A DNA stretch of 39,097 nt from Mariprofundaceae bacterium (GCA_030950585.1 JAUZRG010000021.1:1-39097), one strand, 5' to 3'; positions 16,124 to 25,701 are shown, counted from the first letter of the stretch. Numbers and translations: made by a program. The notes: generated by a model from the sequence alone, not told the origin.

Positions 16124-16151
16124 ATCATAGATAGATGAGTTCTCGTGTCAA
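16124..16151 (-). promoter_or_regulatory. Sigma70 promoter of rplM-rpsI
   Basis: On the minus strand TTGACA (16151-16146), a 16-nt spacer, then TATGAT (16129-16124), with an AT-rich stretch upstream that could serve as an UP element. The leader to the rplM ATG is roughly 50 nt. Confidence 0.8.
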
Positions 16152-16249
16152 ATTTTTTTACAAAACAAAGCTTCCTAAAAGTTTGTTTTCTTGCTGTCTT
16201 TTCCTTGCTCACGCTGTTTTTTATGTAATGTCGAAAATGGTATATATGT

Positions 16250-16651
16250 CTATTTTAATTGATAAATTTTATCTAAAAATTGTTTGTTGGCTTTTGGCAT
16301 ATTTAGAGTATGCAGTTGATCTATTGAAAACCAAAGGTGTTTTTCGCTGCTAAGAATGGTCTGTGTAGGACTCATCATTGTGTGAAATAGGTGAAAATAA
16401 AAGGAACCTTCTGGGTAATCATGCTGAAAACGAGCCATATTATGCCACTGCGCAGTGATAATATTGGTTTCTTCATACAGTTCTCTTTGCGCTGCTTGTT
16501 GAAAGGATTCTTTGTTTTTAACTTTTCCTCCAGGGTAAGACCAGCAGGATGGACAGTGTACATTTTCAGGTCGATGTAAGAGCAAAACCTCTTTTTTTAT
16601 GTTTTGTACAATGATTAGGCTAATGTTGACAATATTTACTGCTTTATTCAT
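16250..16651 (-). CDS. NUDIX hydrolase (MutT-like)
   Basis: 133 residues with a Nudix box GGKVKNKESFQQAAQRELYEETNI near 42-65, matching GX5EX7REUXEEXGU except Asn in place of the last Gly. It binds Mg2+ and cleaves nucleoside-diphosphate-linked compounds; the substrate cannot be told. A strong GGAGG precedes the ATG. The gene stands alone. It and its flanks look more AT-rich than the neighbours. Confidence 0.88.
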   Translation of the reverse strand: MNKAVNIVNISLIIVQNIKKEVLLLHRPENVHCPSCWSYPGGKVKNKESFQQAAQRELYEETNIITAQWHNMARFQHDYPEGSFYFHLFHTMMSPTQTILSSEKHLWFSIDQLHTLNMPKANKQFLDKIYQLK

Positions 16652-16852
16652 CTTGCCTCCAATTTGGTATTTTATAAGTATTAACTGATGTTACGCATCT
16701 TTGCTAACGATCTTGTCATTTTCGTGTTCTCTTATTTAGAGTCCATGCTTTTAATGATCATTCTTTATCGTTTTTGGCGATGGCTGTGTAATATCAGGTA
16801 TTAATTTATGCGATGAAACTTTATGTATCGACTGTGATTGCGGAGAAGGTTT

Positions 16853-17803
16853 ATGTCAAAACGTATTTGTATCTTTGGTGGTAGTGGCTTTATTGGTCGC
16901 TCGATTGTGGCTCAAGCTAGTGAAGCAGGTCATCAGGTTACTGTGGCTTGCCGTCACCCAGAGAAAGCACGTTCTTTACTATTAGTGGGTGCAAACTCTT
17001 TAGTGAAAGTGGATTTGTGTGATGGGAAAGGGATTGAGGAAGCGGTTGGTGAGTCTGATATCGTGATTAACCTCGTAGGTCTTTTATATGAAAAAGGCCG
17101 TTACACTTTTAAAAACGCGCATGTACACGGTACTCAGCATATCTTATCCGCTTGTGAGCGGGCTGAGGTGAAACAATATTTGCATATGAGTGCTTTGGGT
17201 GTGTCAGAAGATTCAGATTCTCTCTACTCTCAGACCAAAGCTGAAGCGCAAGCCTGTGTGCGAAAAAGTACACTTGCATGGACGATTTTTTGCCCTTCCG
17301 TGGTTTACGGTGCGCGTGATCAGTTCATTAATAAGTTTTCGTCACTACTCAAGTTAGCACTTATTTTTCCTGTGTTTGCGGCAAACACACGCTTTCAGCC
17401 TGTGTGGGTTGAAGATGTGGCTAGAGCCTTTGTGACATCAATTGGTCATAAAGAAGTTGCGCAGCAGTCTTATGACTTGGTTGGTTCTAAAACCATTAGT
17501 CTGATTGAAATCATGAAAATGATTATGAAAGCACACGGTTATTGTCGTTTATTGCTACCAGTACCTCATTTTGCTGCTAAGATAGCAGCAAAATTTTTCT
17601 CCTTATTGCCTTTTCCTCCGCTAACTTCGGATCAATTGCGTTTGTTGCAACAAGATAATGTCTCAGATCAGGGCTTTCCAGCCGTGTTTGGTCAGGCTGC
17701 TGAGTTTGAAGTGGTGTTGGATTCGATCGTGAAAGGTTCTAATGTGCAACGTTTACAAGATCAACTTGATGAATATCGCAAAGTATACTGGCAGGATAAA
17801 TAA
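16853..17803 (+). CDS. NAD(P)-binding atypical SDR, complex I NDUFA9-like
   Basis: 316 residues. The N-terminal Rossmann motif is FGGSGFIGRSIV, followed by VTVACRHPEKA, DIVINLVGLLYEKGRYTF and HMSALGVSEDSDSLYSQTKAEA (an atypical active site). FCPSVVYGARDQFINKFSSLL and FQPVWVEDVARAF are typical of the NDUFA9-like family. I start at ATG 16853 with GGAGAAGG just upstream; a TTG five codons earlier is disfavoured. The bacterial role is unsettled (complex I assembly or quinone-related). It heads a run with plsY, coupled through TAATG. Confidence 0.88.
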   Translation: MSKRICIFGGSGFIGRSIVAQASEAGHQVTVACRHPEKARSLLLVGANSLVKVDLCDGKGIEEAVGESDIVINLVGLLYEKGRYTFKNAHVHGTQHILSACERAEVKQYLHMSALGVSEDSDSLYSQTKAEAQACVRKSTLAWTIFCPSVVYGARDQFINKFSSLLKLALIFPVFAANTRFQPVWVEDVARAFVTSIGHKEVAQQSYDLVGSKTISLIEIMKMIMKAHGYCRLLLPVPHFAAKIAAKFFSLLPFPPLTSDQLRLLQQDNVSDQGFPAVFGQAAEFEVVLDSIVKGSNVQRLQDQLDEYRKVYWQDK

Positions 17804-18399
17804 TGGTGATCATGGATATTGCCTTTGTGGTGGCAGCGTATCTTTTAGGAGCGCTGCCTTTTGGGCTTATTTTTTCAAAGGCATTCACGCAAGTTGATAT
17901 TCGTGAGCATGGTAGTGGTAATATCGGTGCAACCAATGCTTTGCGTGTGGCTGGGCCAAAGGTTGGTATTCTAACCTTATTGGCAGATGTCGCTAAAGGT
18001 GCTTTGCCGCTGTACTTGGCTTTGCAGCATACGCCAAGTGAGATGTTGATCTCTCTCATTGCGATTGCTGTTTTTATGGGTCATATGTTTCCTGTTTACT
18101 TGCGTTTTCAAGGTGGGAAAGGTGTGGCGACCATGCTGGGTATTTTGCTGGTGTGGCAGCCTTGGGTTGCCTTAGGGGCAGTGTTGGTTTGGGCTGCTGT
18201 ATTGTTCTTTTCGCGTTATGTCTCGGCTGCATCCATTGCTGCGGCTTCCGTCTTACCATTGTTGAGCTGGTATTTTAATGGTTCGTTATTGGTCATCGGG
18301 GTGCATGCGTTTTTTGGTGTGACAGTTGTTTTGAGGCACTGTAAAAATATTGAACGTTTATTGGCAGGTGTAGAAAGTAAAATAGGTGGAAAGACATGA
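17803..18399 (+). CDS. plsY: Glycerol-3-phosphate acyltransferase PlsY
   Basis: An inner-membrane enzyme that acylates glycerol-3-phosphate from acyl-phosphate, the first step of phospholipid synthesis. 198 residues, about five to seven TM helices. The three conserved cytosolic/periplasmic motifs are visible: SGNIGATNALR, GHMFPVYLRFQGGKGVAT and HCKNIERLLAG near the end. The start overlaps the previous stop (TAATG) and the end overlaps the LysM gene (ATGA). A second ATG at 17812 could be used. Confidence 0.96.
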   Translation: MVIMDIAFVVAAYLLGALPFGLIFSKAFTQVDIREHGSGNIGATNALRVAGPKVGILTLLADVAKGALPLYLALQHTPSEMLISLIAIAVFMGHMFPVYLRFQGGKGVATMLGILLVWQPWVALGAVLVWAAVLFFSRYVSAASIAAASVLPLLSWYFNGSLLVIGVHAFFGVTVVLRHCKNIERLLAGVESKIGGKT

Positions 18400-19622
18400 T
18401 AGTTGATAGAATTCAACCCGTTGCTGTACTTCTCATTGTGGTTTCTTTGTTGTTTCCAAGTGCTTTTGTTTTTGCCGAAGAGCCAAGGAAAGATGTGTTA
18501 GATGTGTCTGGAGAGACGAAGCCTTATGTGGTAAAAAAAGGTGATACGCTATGGGATATTGCAACCTTATTTTTTAAAGAACCCAAAAAGTGGGTTTTGA
18601 TTTGGGAAAAAAACAATCAAATTACCAATCCGCACCTTATTTATCCAGGTGATCAAGTTTGGCTTAATGGTAAGGGTGAAATTAGCATCAATGTTAAGCC
18701 CAAAGATGTGAGTTCGCCTCAGCAAGTTTTAAAGACAGGTTTGCAAGAATATGAATCAGCTGACTCAGCCTTAGATGCCGATGCTTATCAAGCGGGTGGT
18801 TATGTGGAGTGGGAGCCAGCAGCTTTAGTGCCTTCACCTTATGATGATATTACACCTGCGCTGCCGCATTTAAAGATTGTGCGTATGAAACCAGAGATTC
18901 AAACAAAAGCGGTGCAACGTTTAGAAAAACCAAGGGCTTCTGATAAGTTTTTAACCGCGTTAAAGCATCAGGATTTTGTAGAGACGGGCGAACTTCAAGG
19001 TGTGGGTCATATTGTAAATTCAAGTGATCAGCGTCTTTATTACTCCTTGGGTGACATCATGTATATCTCTTTAAGCATGGACACTAAGGTTTATCCAGGT
19101 GACTTGTTTAATGTTTTTCGGAGAGATAAAAGCATTGTTCATCCAGGTAGTGGTGATGATCTAGGTAGTATTATTGAACACTTAGGTCAATTGAAAGTTA
19201 TTTCAAAAAGTGGTGACTTGTATCGTGCAAGCGTGGTGAAAACATTTACTGAATTTACCAATGGTGATCGATTGCGGCCTGCCGATGACATGAATGATCA
19301 TGTGACATTAAACTACCCAACAGAGAAAATCAGGGGTCATATTGTTTATATGCGCAATGCGATTGCCGAAGTGGGTAAGGATCATATTGTGGCCATTGAT
19401 TTGGGTATTCGTCATGGTGTATCGGTCGGAAGTGTTTTATCTGTTCACCGTTTAGGGCGTTTAGTGCAAGATCCATTGGATGGTGAAGACCGTACTTTAC
19501 CAGATGAAAAAATTGGTGAAATGATTGTGCTGGCTGTGCAAGATGAGGCTTCGATGGCCATTATCACGCAATCATCGGATAGTATTTCTTTTCAAGATGT
19601 TATTCGTTCTGAAGCTCGTTAA
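18396..19622 (+). CDS. Secreted LysM-domain protein
   Basis: 408 residues with a signal peptide (about 1-27, ending FVFAEE) and one LysM domain at about 43-91 (YVVKKGDTLWDIATLFFKEP...NPHLIYPGDQVWL) that should bind peptidoglycan. The remaining 300 residues form a beta-rich region without a motif I can name. LysM proteins of this type are found directly upstream of dprA in many proteobacteria. Location is periplasm or envelope; no catalytic domain is seen. Confidence 0.9.
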   Translation: MIVDRIQPVAVLLIVVSLLFPSAFVFAEEPRKDVLDVSGETKPYVVKKGDTLWDIATLFFKEPKKWVLIWEKNNQITNPHLIYPGDQVWLNGKGEISINVKPKDVSSPQQVLKTGLQEYESADSALDADAYQAGGYVEWEPAALVPSPYDDITPALPHLKIVRMKPEIQTKAVQRLEKPRASDKFLTALKHQDFVETGELQGVGHIVNSSDQRLYYSLGDIMYISLSMDTKVYPGDLFNVFRRDKSIVHPGSGDDLGSIIEHLGQLKVISKSGDLYRASVVKTFTEFTNGDRLRPADDMNDHVTLNYPTEKIRGHIVYMRNAIAEVGKDHIVAIDLGIRHGVSVGSVLSVHRLGRLVQDPLDGEDRTLPDEKIGEMIVLAVQDEASMAIITQSSDSISFQDVIRSEAR

Positions 19623-19634
19623 TCAGCCAATACT

Positions 19635-20714
19635 TTGAATTCTATACGGCATGCCTACTTACGTTTGTCTTTATTGGTAGGCATCGGCCCTTATATGGCA
19701 GGTCGTTTGATTCAGGGCTGTGGTTCTGTTGAAGCAGTCGCAGGTGCATCTTCAGCGCAGCTTTTAGGCATTGATGGTGTGGGGCCTAAGCTTTTAAAAA
19801 ATATTCAAACCAACATTGATGCTGAAGTTGATGCTGTGCAGGCACTTTGTTTGCAGCATAACATTCAATATTTATGCCCAGATGATGATTTATACCCAGC
19901 CCAGTTAGCGGTTTTAGATGATGCACCTTTGATTTTATATGTGTTGGGTGATGCTGATGTGTTATCAGAATCGCAAATGTTGGCGGTGGTTGGTGCGCGT
20001 CGTTGCAGTCAAAGTAGTAAAGTAATTACCCGTCGTTGGTGTCGTTATTTAGCCGAGCGACAGGTGTGTATTTGTAGTGGTATGGCTTATGGCATTGATG
20101 GTGCTGCGCATGGTGGAGCTTTGGATGCCAAGAAGCCAACCATCGCGGTACTGGGTTGTGGGCTTGCCACTCTTAACCCTGAACAAATACGTCAAGCTCA
20201 AGCAATTATTCGTTTTGGTGGTTGTGTTGTGAGTGAATATGTCCCTGATGCGGGGGCTAGACCTGAGTTTTTTCCGCGTCGAAACCGAATTATTGCAGGT
20301 TTAGCCGCAGCCACACTGGTGACCGAAGCCGATGTTCGTTCAGGTTCATTGATTACAGCCCGTCAAGCTGTGGGCTATGGGCGAGAGGTTTTTGCGGTGC
20401 CGGGGTCGGTGCTGGATGCCAAGCATAAAGGCTGTCATCAACTGTTGCGTGATGGGGCATTCCTTATTGAGGATGCTCAAGATATTGTTGGGGTGATGCA
20501 GTGGAAAGAGGGGGGTGAGCACGCGAGTAAATATGAGCCTAGTTCTGATGTAGAAGCCAATATTTTAGCTTTGCTGGCACATGAAATTTGTCATGTGGAT
20601 TATTTATTACAGGATTGTAACTTGACCCTGCCAGAACTTTCGCCCACCTTGCTCACCCTTGAATTATTAGGTGTGATTCATGTTTTACCTGGTAATCGCT
20701 ATACATTAAGTTAA
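19635..20714 (+). CDS. dprA: DNA-processing protein DprA
   Basis: It loads RecA on incoming single-stranded DNA during natural transformation. The N-terminal HhH/SAM-like part (LRLSLLVGIGPYMAGRLIQG) is followed by the Rossmann domain with LAVVGARRCS, CSGMAYGIDGAAHGGAL, TIAVLGCGL, FPRRNRIIAGLA, TEADVRSGSLITA and FAVPGSVLDAKHKGC. A C-terminal winged-helix DML1-like segment spans about 300-359. The start is inferred as TTG at 19635, since no ATG would keep the N-terminal domain; no good ribosome site is visible, so coupling to the LysM gene 12 nt upstream is likely. Confidence 0.95.
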   Translation: MNSIRHAYLRLSLLVGIGPYMAGRLIQGCGSVEAVAGASSAQLLGIDGVGPKLLKNIQTNIDAEVDAVQALCLQHNIQYLCPDDDLYPAQLAVLDDAPLILYVLGDADVLSESQMLAVVGARRCSQSSKVITRRWCRYLAERQVCICSGMAYGIDGAAHGGALDAKKPTIAVLGCGLATLNPEQIRQAQAIIRFGGCVVSEYVPDAGARPEFFPRRNRIIAGLAAATLVTEADVRSGSLITARQAVGYGREVFAVPGSVLDAKHKGCHQLLRDGAFLIEDAQDIVGVMQWKEGGEHASKYEPSSDVEANILALLAHEICHVDYLLQDCNLTLPELSPTLLTLELLGVIHVLPGNRYTLS

Positions 20715-20731
20715 AAAAGGTTTGAAATTAA

Positions 20732-22999
20732 ATGCACGCTGTTGTTGTTGTTGAGTCTCCTGCAAAAGCCAAGACGATTGAGAAATATTTAGGTAAAGGT
20801 TACAAAGTATTGGCCTCTTTTGGCCATGTGCGTGCCTTTCCCAAAAAGAATGGTTCTGTTGATCCTGAGCAAGATTTTAAGCTTACCTATGAAGTGATCT
20901 CGGATAAAAGAAAGCACCTGGATCAAATCACTAAATACCTTAAAAAAGCTGATAAGCTTATTCTGGCGAGTGATTTGGATCGTGAAGGTGAGGCGATTGC
21001 ATGGCATGTTTATGATGTTTTAAATAAGAAAAAAGCATTGAAAAACAAAACCGTTGAACGCATTACTTTTAATGAAATCACACGCAAAGCGATTAAGCAC
21101 GCTGTGGATAATCCTCGTGATATTGACATGGCTTTGGTCGATGCACAGCAAGCACGTAGTGCCTTGGATTATTTGGTGGGTTTTACACTCTCACCTTTGT
21201 TATGGCGCAAAATACGTTCAGGTTTATCCGCAGGTCGTGTGCAATCAGTGGCCTTGCGTTTGGTTTGTGAACGTGAAGATCTCATCACAGCCTTTCAACC
21301 GCGTGAGTATTGGAGTGTTGTGACCGATTGTGTCAGCACAGAAGGTTCTTTTGAAGCCCGTTTGCATACTTTGGATGGAAAGAAGCTCGCAAAATTTGAT
21401 TTGTGTTCACAAGCCAAGGCTCAAGCAGCACTTGAGCAAGTCAAAGCCGCATCTCTCACGATCAAAAGCGTGAAAGAAAAGCTGGTCAAACAGCAACCCC
21501 AACCGCCTTTTATTACCTCAACATTGCAAATGGAAGCGGCCAGAAAGCTTGGCTATACAGCTAGAAAAACCATGCAGTTGGCACAAAAACTGTATGAAGG
21601 TATCGAAGTTGATGGCGAACCTGTTGGCTTGATTAGTTATATGCGTACAGATGCGGTATCACTTTCAGATGAAGCACTCGATAATATCCGTGATCATATT
21701 TCAACAAACTTTGAGCCAGAATACCTGCCATCACAGGCAAGACGCTTCAAAACCAAGAGTAAAAATGCGCAAGAAGCGCATGAGGCGATTCGCCCAACCA
21801 GCATGGAGCGCACACCTAAACAGTTAAAAAGCATGATTGATCATGATCAATACAAGCTTTACAGCTTAATTTGGAAACGCACCTTGGCGTGTCAAATGAC
21901 ACCCGCGCAGTTAAAACAAGTCTCTGTGGATATTTTCTCTCCAGATGAACAAATAATGCTGCGTGCAGCAGGTTCAACCCTTGCCTTTGATGGCTTTCGC
22001 AAAGTCTATATGGAAAGCAATGATGATGTGATTGCGAGTGACGATGAGAAGCTTTTACCTACTTTGGTACAAGGTGAGACAGTTGATGCTCGCAAAGTCA
22101 CCTCAAAACAACATTTTACGGAACCAAAACCACGTTTCTCAGAAGCAACCCTTGTGAAAGAAATGGAAAAACATGGCATTGGTCGACCTTCCACTTATGC
22201 ATCTATTTTGAATGTTTTGCGTGTGCGTGACTATGTGGAAATGGATCGAAAACGCTTTGTACCCACTGAGATTGGTCAAGTCGTGAGTCGTTTCTTAAGC
22301 CAATATTTTACCAATATTGTTGATTCTAATTTCACCGCAGAAATAGAAAATAAGTTGGATGCTGTGGCACGCGGTGAACGTCAGTGGAAACCGCTTCTCA
22401 ATGATTTCTGGGGACCTTTTAAAGCCCGTGTTGATGATACACAAGAGAATGTTTCTCGTGCAGATGTGTTGCATGAAGAGATGGATGAAAATTGTCCTGA
22501 ATGTGGCAAAGTCTTGATGTTGAAAATGGGCAAGTATGGCCGTTTTATTGCATGTAGTGCTTATCCTGAATGTAAGTATACACGTCCTGTGGATGACCAA
22601 AAGAATGAAGCCGAGGTTGAAGCCACAGAAGAAAGTTGTGATAAATGTGGCGAACCGATGGTCATGCGTCAAGGTCGTTTTGGTAAGTTTGTGAGCTGTT
22701 CTGCTTACCCTAAATGCAAAAACACGAAGTCTATGCAGCAAGCTGAAGATACCGATGTGGATTGTCCGAAATGTAAAAAAGGCCATTTCGTGAAGAAGCA
22801 ATCACGGCGTGGAAAAGTCTTTTATTCTTGCTCGACCTACCCAGAATGTCAGAATGCTCTGTGGCATATGCCTATCAAAAAAGCTTGCCCGAAGTGCGAA
22901 CATCCCTTTGTGATTGAGAAGGTCACAAAACGTTCAGGCACGCAGCATGTGTGTTCTGTGGATTCATGTTCATGGAAAGAATCAATCGACACGGAATAA
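20732..22999 (+). CDS. topA: DNA topoisomerase I
   Basis: A type IA enzyme that relaxes negative supercoils. The Toprim domain is at the N-terminus (VVVESPAKAKTIEKYLGKGY, LASDLDREGEAIAWH). Active-site Tyr303 is in LISYMRTDAVSLS. The GIGRPSTYASI motif of the cleavage domain is present. From residue about 588 come zinc-ribbon modules, three regular C4 fingers (CPEC, CDKC, CPKC) and a fourth ending in a CSVDSCSW variant. Length 755. It lies 17 nt after dprA and directly before rimI, a common arrangement. Confidence 0.98.
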   Translation: MHAVVVVESPAKAKTIEKYLGKGYKVLASFGHVRAFPKKNGSVDPEQDFKLTYEVISDKRKHLDQITKYLKKADKLILASDLDREGEAIAWHVYDVLNKKKALKNKTVERITFNEITRKAIKHAVDNPRDIDMALVDAQQARSALDYLVGFTLSPLLWRKIRSGLSAGRVQSVALRLVCEREDLITAFQPREYWSVVTDCVSTEGSFEARLHTLDGKKLAKFDLCSQAKAQAALEQVKAASLTIKSVKEKLVKQQPQPPFITSTLQMEAARKLGYTARKTMQLAQKLYEGIEVDGEPVGLISYMRTDAVSLSDEALDNIRDHISTNFEPEYLPSQARRFKTKSKNAQEAHEAIRPTSMERTPKQLKSMIDHDQYKLYSLIWKRTLACQMTPAQLKQVSVDIFSPDEQIMLRAAGSTLAFDGFRKVYMESNDDVIASDDEKLLPTLVQGETVDARKVTSKQHFTEPKPRFSEATLVKEMEKHGIGRPSTYASILNVLRVRDYVEMDRKRFVPTEIGQVVSRFLSQYFTNIVDSNFTAEIENKLDAVARGERQWKPLLNDFWGPFKARVDDTQENVSRADVLHEEMDENCPECGKVLMLKMGKYGRFIACSAYPECKYTRPVDDQKNEAEVEATEESCDKCGEPMVMRQGRFGKFVSCSAYPKCKNTKSMQQAEDTDVDCPKCKKGHFVKKQSRRGKVFYSCSTYPECQNALWHMPIKKACPKCEHPFVIEKVTKRSGTQHVCSVDSCSWKESIDTE

Positions 23000-23032
23000 G
23001 TGAAGAGCTTTTTTATCAGTGCTTCTGATGCA

Positions 23033-23497
23033 ATGAACAATCCCTGTTTTCGACTTGCCACGCCTCAAGATCTTGAGGCGATGCATCATTTGAATGCGCA
23101 AAGTTTCGCAGAGGCTTGGTCACGCCAAGCCTTTGATGATGCTTGGCATCATGGCTATGATATGGTGCTGTATATTGGTGATAAGGGTGACTTGATCGCT
23201 TATTATTTGGCGCAGTCAATTGTCGATGAAACCGAAATAATGCAAGTGACGGTATCTAAAAAGCATCGAGAAGAAGGTATCGGGTTTGCATTGATGCGTT
23301 ATGCGCTTGATTTAAAGCCTGAACAACACTTTTTTTTAGAAGTTCGAGAAAGCAATCAGGCGGCGATTGCCTTGTATCAAAAGCTTGCGTTTCAAATCGT
23401 AGACCGTCGCAAAAAATATTACAAGGCGCGTGTTCACGCTGAACGTGAAGACGCGCTTGTCATGTCTTATGCCAGCTCTAAAAAGATAGGGCAGTGA
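23033..23497 (+). CDS. rimI: Ribosomal protein S18-alanine N-acetyltransferase (GNAT)
   Basis: A GNAT-fold acetyltransferase. Acetyl-CoA binding motif REEGIGFALMRYAL, then FFLEVRESNQAAIALYQKLAF and a C-terminal REDALVMSY, as in RimI. I use ATG 23033 (154 residues); a GTG at 23000, abutting the topA stop, is a possible alternative, and neither has a strong Shine-Dalgarno. Its last 31 nt overlap the 3' end of xth on the other strand. Substrate S18 is inferred from family similarity. Confidence 0.88.
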   Translation: MNNPCFRLATPQDLEAMHHLNAQSFAEAWSRQAFDDAWHHGYDMVLYIGDKGDLIAYYLAQSIVDETEIMQVTVSKKHREEGIGFALMRYALDLKPEQHFFLEVRESNQAAIALYQKLAFQIVDRRKKYYKARVHAEREDALVMSYASSKKIGQ

Positions 23498-24285
23498 TCT
23501 GAAGGTTTTTCCATGGCGCGTAAATCATAATCCATACCCGCTGATTGGCAACGTGCTAAAAGTGAGGCGCTGACCATGATGGAATCAATGCGTAAGCCAC
23601 GTTTGGGCTCTTGGTTAAAACCACGGCTGCGATAATCAAACCAACTGTATTGATCGTCCACATCAGGGTGAAAGTGACGAAAGCTATCGGTGAGACCCCA
23701 TGCTTCTATTTTTTGTAGCCACTGACGTTCTTCTGGTAAAAAACTACATTTACCCGTGCGCAACCAGCGACGCATATTTTCAGGGCCAATGCCAATATCA
23801 TGGTCATGTGCGGCGACATTAATATCACCCATCAAAATGACTTGATCCTCGGCCTTAAAATCAGATTCAAGCCATGCCAATAAGTCAGCATAAAATTTTT
23901 GTTTGGCAGGAAACTTGGTCGGATGATCTCGGCTTTCGCCTTGTGGAAAATAACCATTTAAAATGTGCATGATGCCTGAGTCTGTTTTGAGTGTGAGGGC
24001 AATCATGCGTCGTTGCACATCCTCGGGGTCATGAGGGAAAGCACGTTGCACATGTTCAACCTGCGTGGCTATATCATTGCGAACCATGAAGCTCACACCA
24101 TAGTGACCTTTTTGGCCAAAGTGAAAGCTGGTATAGCCTAAACTTTCAACCGCTTGAATGGGAAAATCAGCATCTTGGGCTTTGATTTCTTGCAAACCAA
24201 TGATCTCAGGTTTGGATTGGCACAGCTGTTCTAATTGATGCTGGCGGGCACGAATGCCGTTGACGTTAAAGGATATGATTTTCAT
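23467..24285 (-). CDS. xthA: Exodeoxyribonuclease III (AP endonuclease)
   Basis: It repairs abasic sites and 3' blocking ends. 272 residues from ATG 24285 (MKIISFNVNGIRAR), preceded by GGGAGA. Motifs are GLQEIKAQDADFP with the metal-binding Glu, NGYFPQGESRDHPTKFPAKQKFY, LMGDINVAAHDHDIG, WLRTGKCSFLPEERQWLQ, YSWFDYRSRGF and SDHCPIFLEL with catalytic His. The family includes oxidative-stress-linked enzymes. It is divergent from tatA, with a 153-nt shared promoter region. Confidence 0.96.
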   Translation of the reverse strand: MKIISFNVNGIRARQHQLEQLCQSKPEIIGLQEIKAQDADFPIQAVESLGYTSFHFGQKGHYGVSFMVRNDIATQVEHVQRAFPHDPEDVQRRMIALTLKTDSGIMHILNGYFPQGESRDHPTKFPAKQKFYADLLAWLESDFKAEDQVILMGDINVAAHDHDIGIGPENMRRWLRTGKCSFLPEERQWLQKIEAWGLTDSFRHFHPDVDDQYSWFDYRSRGFNQEPKRGLRIDSIMVSASLLARCQSAGMDYDLRAMEKPSDHCPIFLELA

Positions 24286-24438
24286 GAGGTCTCCCGTGGC
24301 TGAGCGCATTGTTCCGTTGTTGGTTGTGAACTTCAAGACCATGAAAGTGTGTGATGATAGCTGCTTGCATTGCTTGCACTTGTCAAACCTGCTTGGGTTA
24401 GCCTTTATTTTAGAGCTTATGGTTTTTTGGAGATTCTT

Positions 24439-24648
24439 ATGTTTGGACTTGGTGCGTTAGAGCTAACGATTATTTTGGTGCTTGTTTTAGTGGTCTTTGG
24501 TGCTGGTAAATTGCCACAAGTGGGTGAATCTTTGGGTAAGGGTTTGAATAAATTCAAACATGCGATGGATGACAAAGAAACACCAGATACTAAGCCAGAG
24601 AGCACGGTCATTGATGCTGAAAAAAAAAAGGATGTTATCTCCCATTGA
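24439..24648 (+). CDS. tatA: Sec-independent translocase subunit TatA
   Basis: TatA forms the size-adjustable pore for folded proteins. 69 residues from ATG 24439 (MFGLGALELTII), with GGAG 6 nt upstream; an upstream in-frame extension is not family-like. One N-terminal TM helix, then the hinge FGAGKLPQVGESLGKGLNKFK and an amphipathic helix with a charged tail. First gene of tatABC; the 46-nt gap to tatB holds no terminator. Confidence 0.96.
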   Translation: MFGLGALELTIILVLVLVVFGAGKLPQVGESLGKGLNKFKHAMDDKETPDTKPESTVIDAEKKKDVISH

Positions 24649-24694
24649 TTTTTAATCATTTTTATAAGCTTATTCCTTTAGGGCAGGGGTATGT

Positions 24695-24961
24695 ATGTTT
24701 GGCATAGGTTTTCCTGAGTTGATGCTTATTATGATTATCATTATTTTAGTGGTGGGGCCTGAGAAATTGCCCGATGTCATGCGCAAAGGTTTGTCTTATG
24801 TCAAAGAAGGTCGGCGGCATTTACAAAGCATTAAAGATGAAGTTGATAAGCAAACAGAGCCTGTACGTAAGCCCTTGGAAGAGATTGCACAACAAGTGAA
24901 TGAAAAAACACCCTTGATTGAGTCAGTAGAAACCACCTCAAAGAAGGTTGATAAATCATGA
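24695..24961 (+). CDS. tatB: Sec-independent translocase subunit TatB
   Basis: TatB forms the twin-arginine receptor with TatC. 88 residues, with N-terminal MFGIGFPELMLIMIIIILVV, then GPEKLPDVMRKG with the Pro hinge of TatB, then a long amphipathic helix (YVKEGRRHLQSIKDEVDKQ). It is shorter than E. coli TatB (171). Overlaps tatC by ATGA. Confidence 0.95.
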   Translation: MFGIGFPELMLIMIIIILVVGPEKLPDVMRKGLSYVKEGRRHLQSIKDEVDKQTEPVRKPLEEIAQQVNEKTPLIESVETTSKKVDKS

Positions 24962-25701
24962 GTGATGCCAGAGCTGAATTGGTTCAGCATTTGCGCGAGT
25001 TGCGCCAACGCTTGATGTATGCGGTGGGTCTGCTGCTGATCGTTTTTATTGCTTGTTACCTTGTTTCTTCGTCGTTGATGGCTTTTGTGGTTGAACCACT
25101 GCAATCAAAAATGACAGGCGATATGCAAATGGTGTTTATTAATTTGCCTGAAATCTTTTTTGCGCGTCTAAAAATTGCTTTTGTCACTGCTTTGTTTATC
25201 AGTAGTCCCTTTATCATTACGCAGCTGTGGCTGTTTATCGCCCCCGGTTTATACAAGCATGAACGCAGTTTCTTTTTACTGATGCTCACAGCATCGGCTT
25301 TCTTGTTTATGGTGGGTGGTTTTTTTGCTTATGCGTTTGTGATGCCGTTGGCTTTTGAGTTCTTTCTTGGTTTTTCCACGCCTGATATTGCTGCACTACC
25401 CACAATGCAACTCTATGTCAGCTTGGTTTTACAGTTGGCGGTTGCCTTCGGTTTGGCTTTTGAAATTCCCCTTGTTTGTGTGGTGTTGGCCAAGCTCGGT
25501 GTGGTCTCAACAGATACCATGAAAAAGAAACGGGCTTGGGTCTTTGTCGGAACCTTTGTGTTGGGTGCTGTTTTGACACCACCAGATGTTATTTCTCAAG
25601 TCATGCTGGCGGTGCCTGTGTACTTGCTTTTTGAATTGGGTTTGTTGATGGCAAAGGCGTTTGAGAAAAAAGAAGATTCAAGATTGGTGGAGTCACACTA
25701 A
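24958..25701 (+). CDS. tatC: Sec-independent translocase subunit TatC
   Basis: The six-TM receptor that recognises the RR signal peptide. 247 residues. N-terminal HLRELRQRLMYAV, then LWLFIAPGLYKHERSFF and AFGLAFEIPLVCVVLAKLGVV, and the late FVLGAVLTPPDVISQVMLAVPVYLLFELGLL are family hallmarks. Downstream is an AAAAACGTGTTTTTTTT stretch with little stem, so a terminator is not clear. Confidence 0.97.
   Translation: MSDARAELVQHLRELRQRLMYAVGLLLIVFIACYLVSSSLMAFVVEPLQSKMTGDMQMVFINLPEIFFARLKIAFVTALFISSPFIITQLWLFIAPGLYKHERSFFLLMLTASAFLFMVGGFFAYAFVMPLAFEFFLGFSTPDIAALPTMQLYVSLVLQLAVAFGLAFEIPLVCVVLAKLGVVSTDTMKKKRAWVFVGTFVLGAVLTPPDVISQVMLAVPVYLLFELGLLMAKAFEKKEDSRLVESH

Noticed and set aside
24649-24694. 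Terminator between tatA and tatB
   Set aside because: No stem with T-run in the 46-nt gap; tatABC read as one operon.
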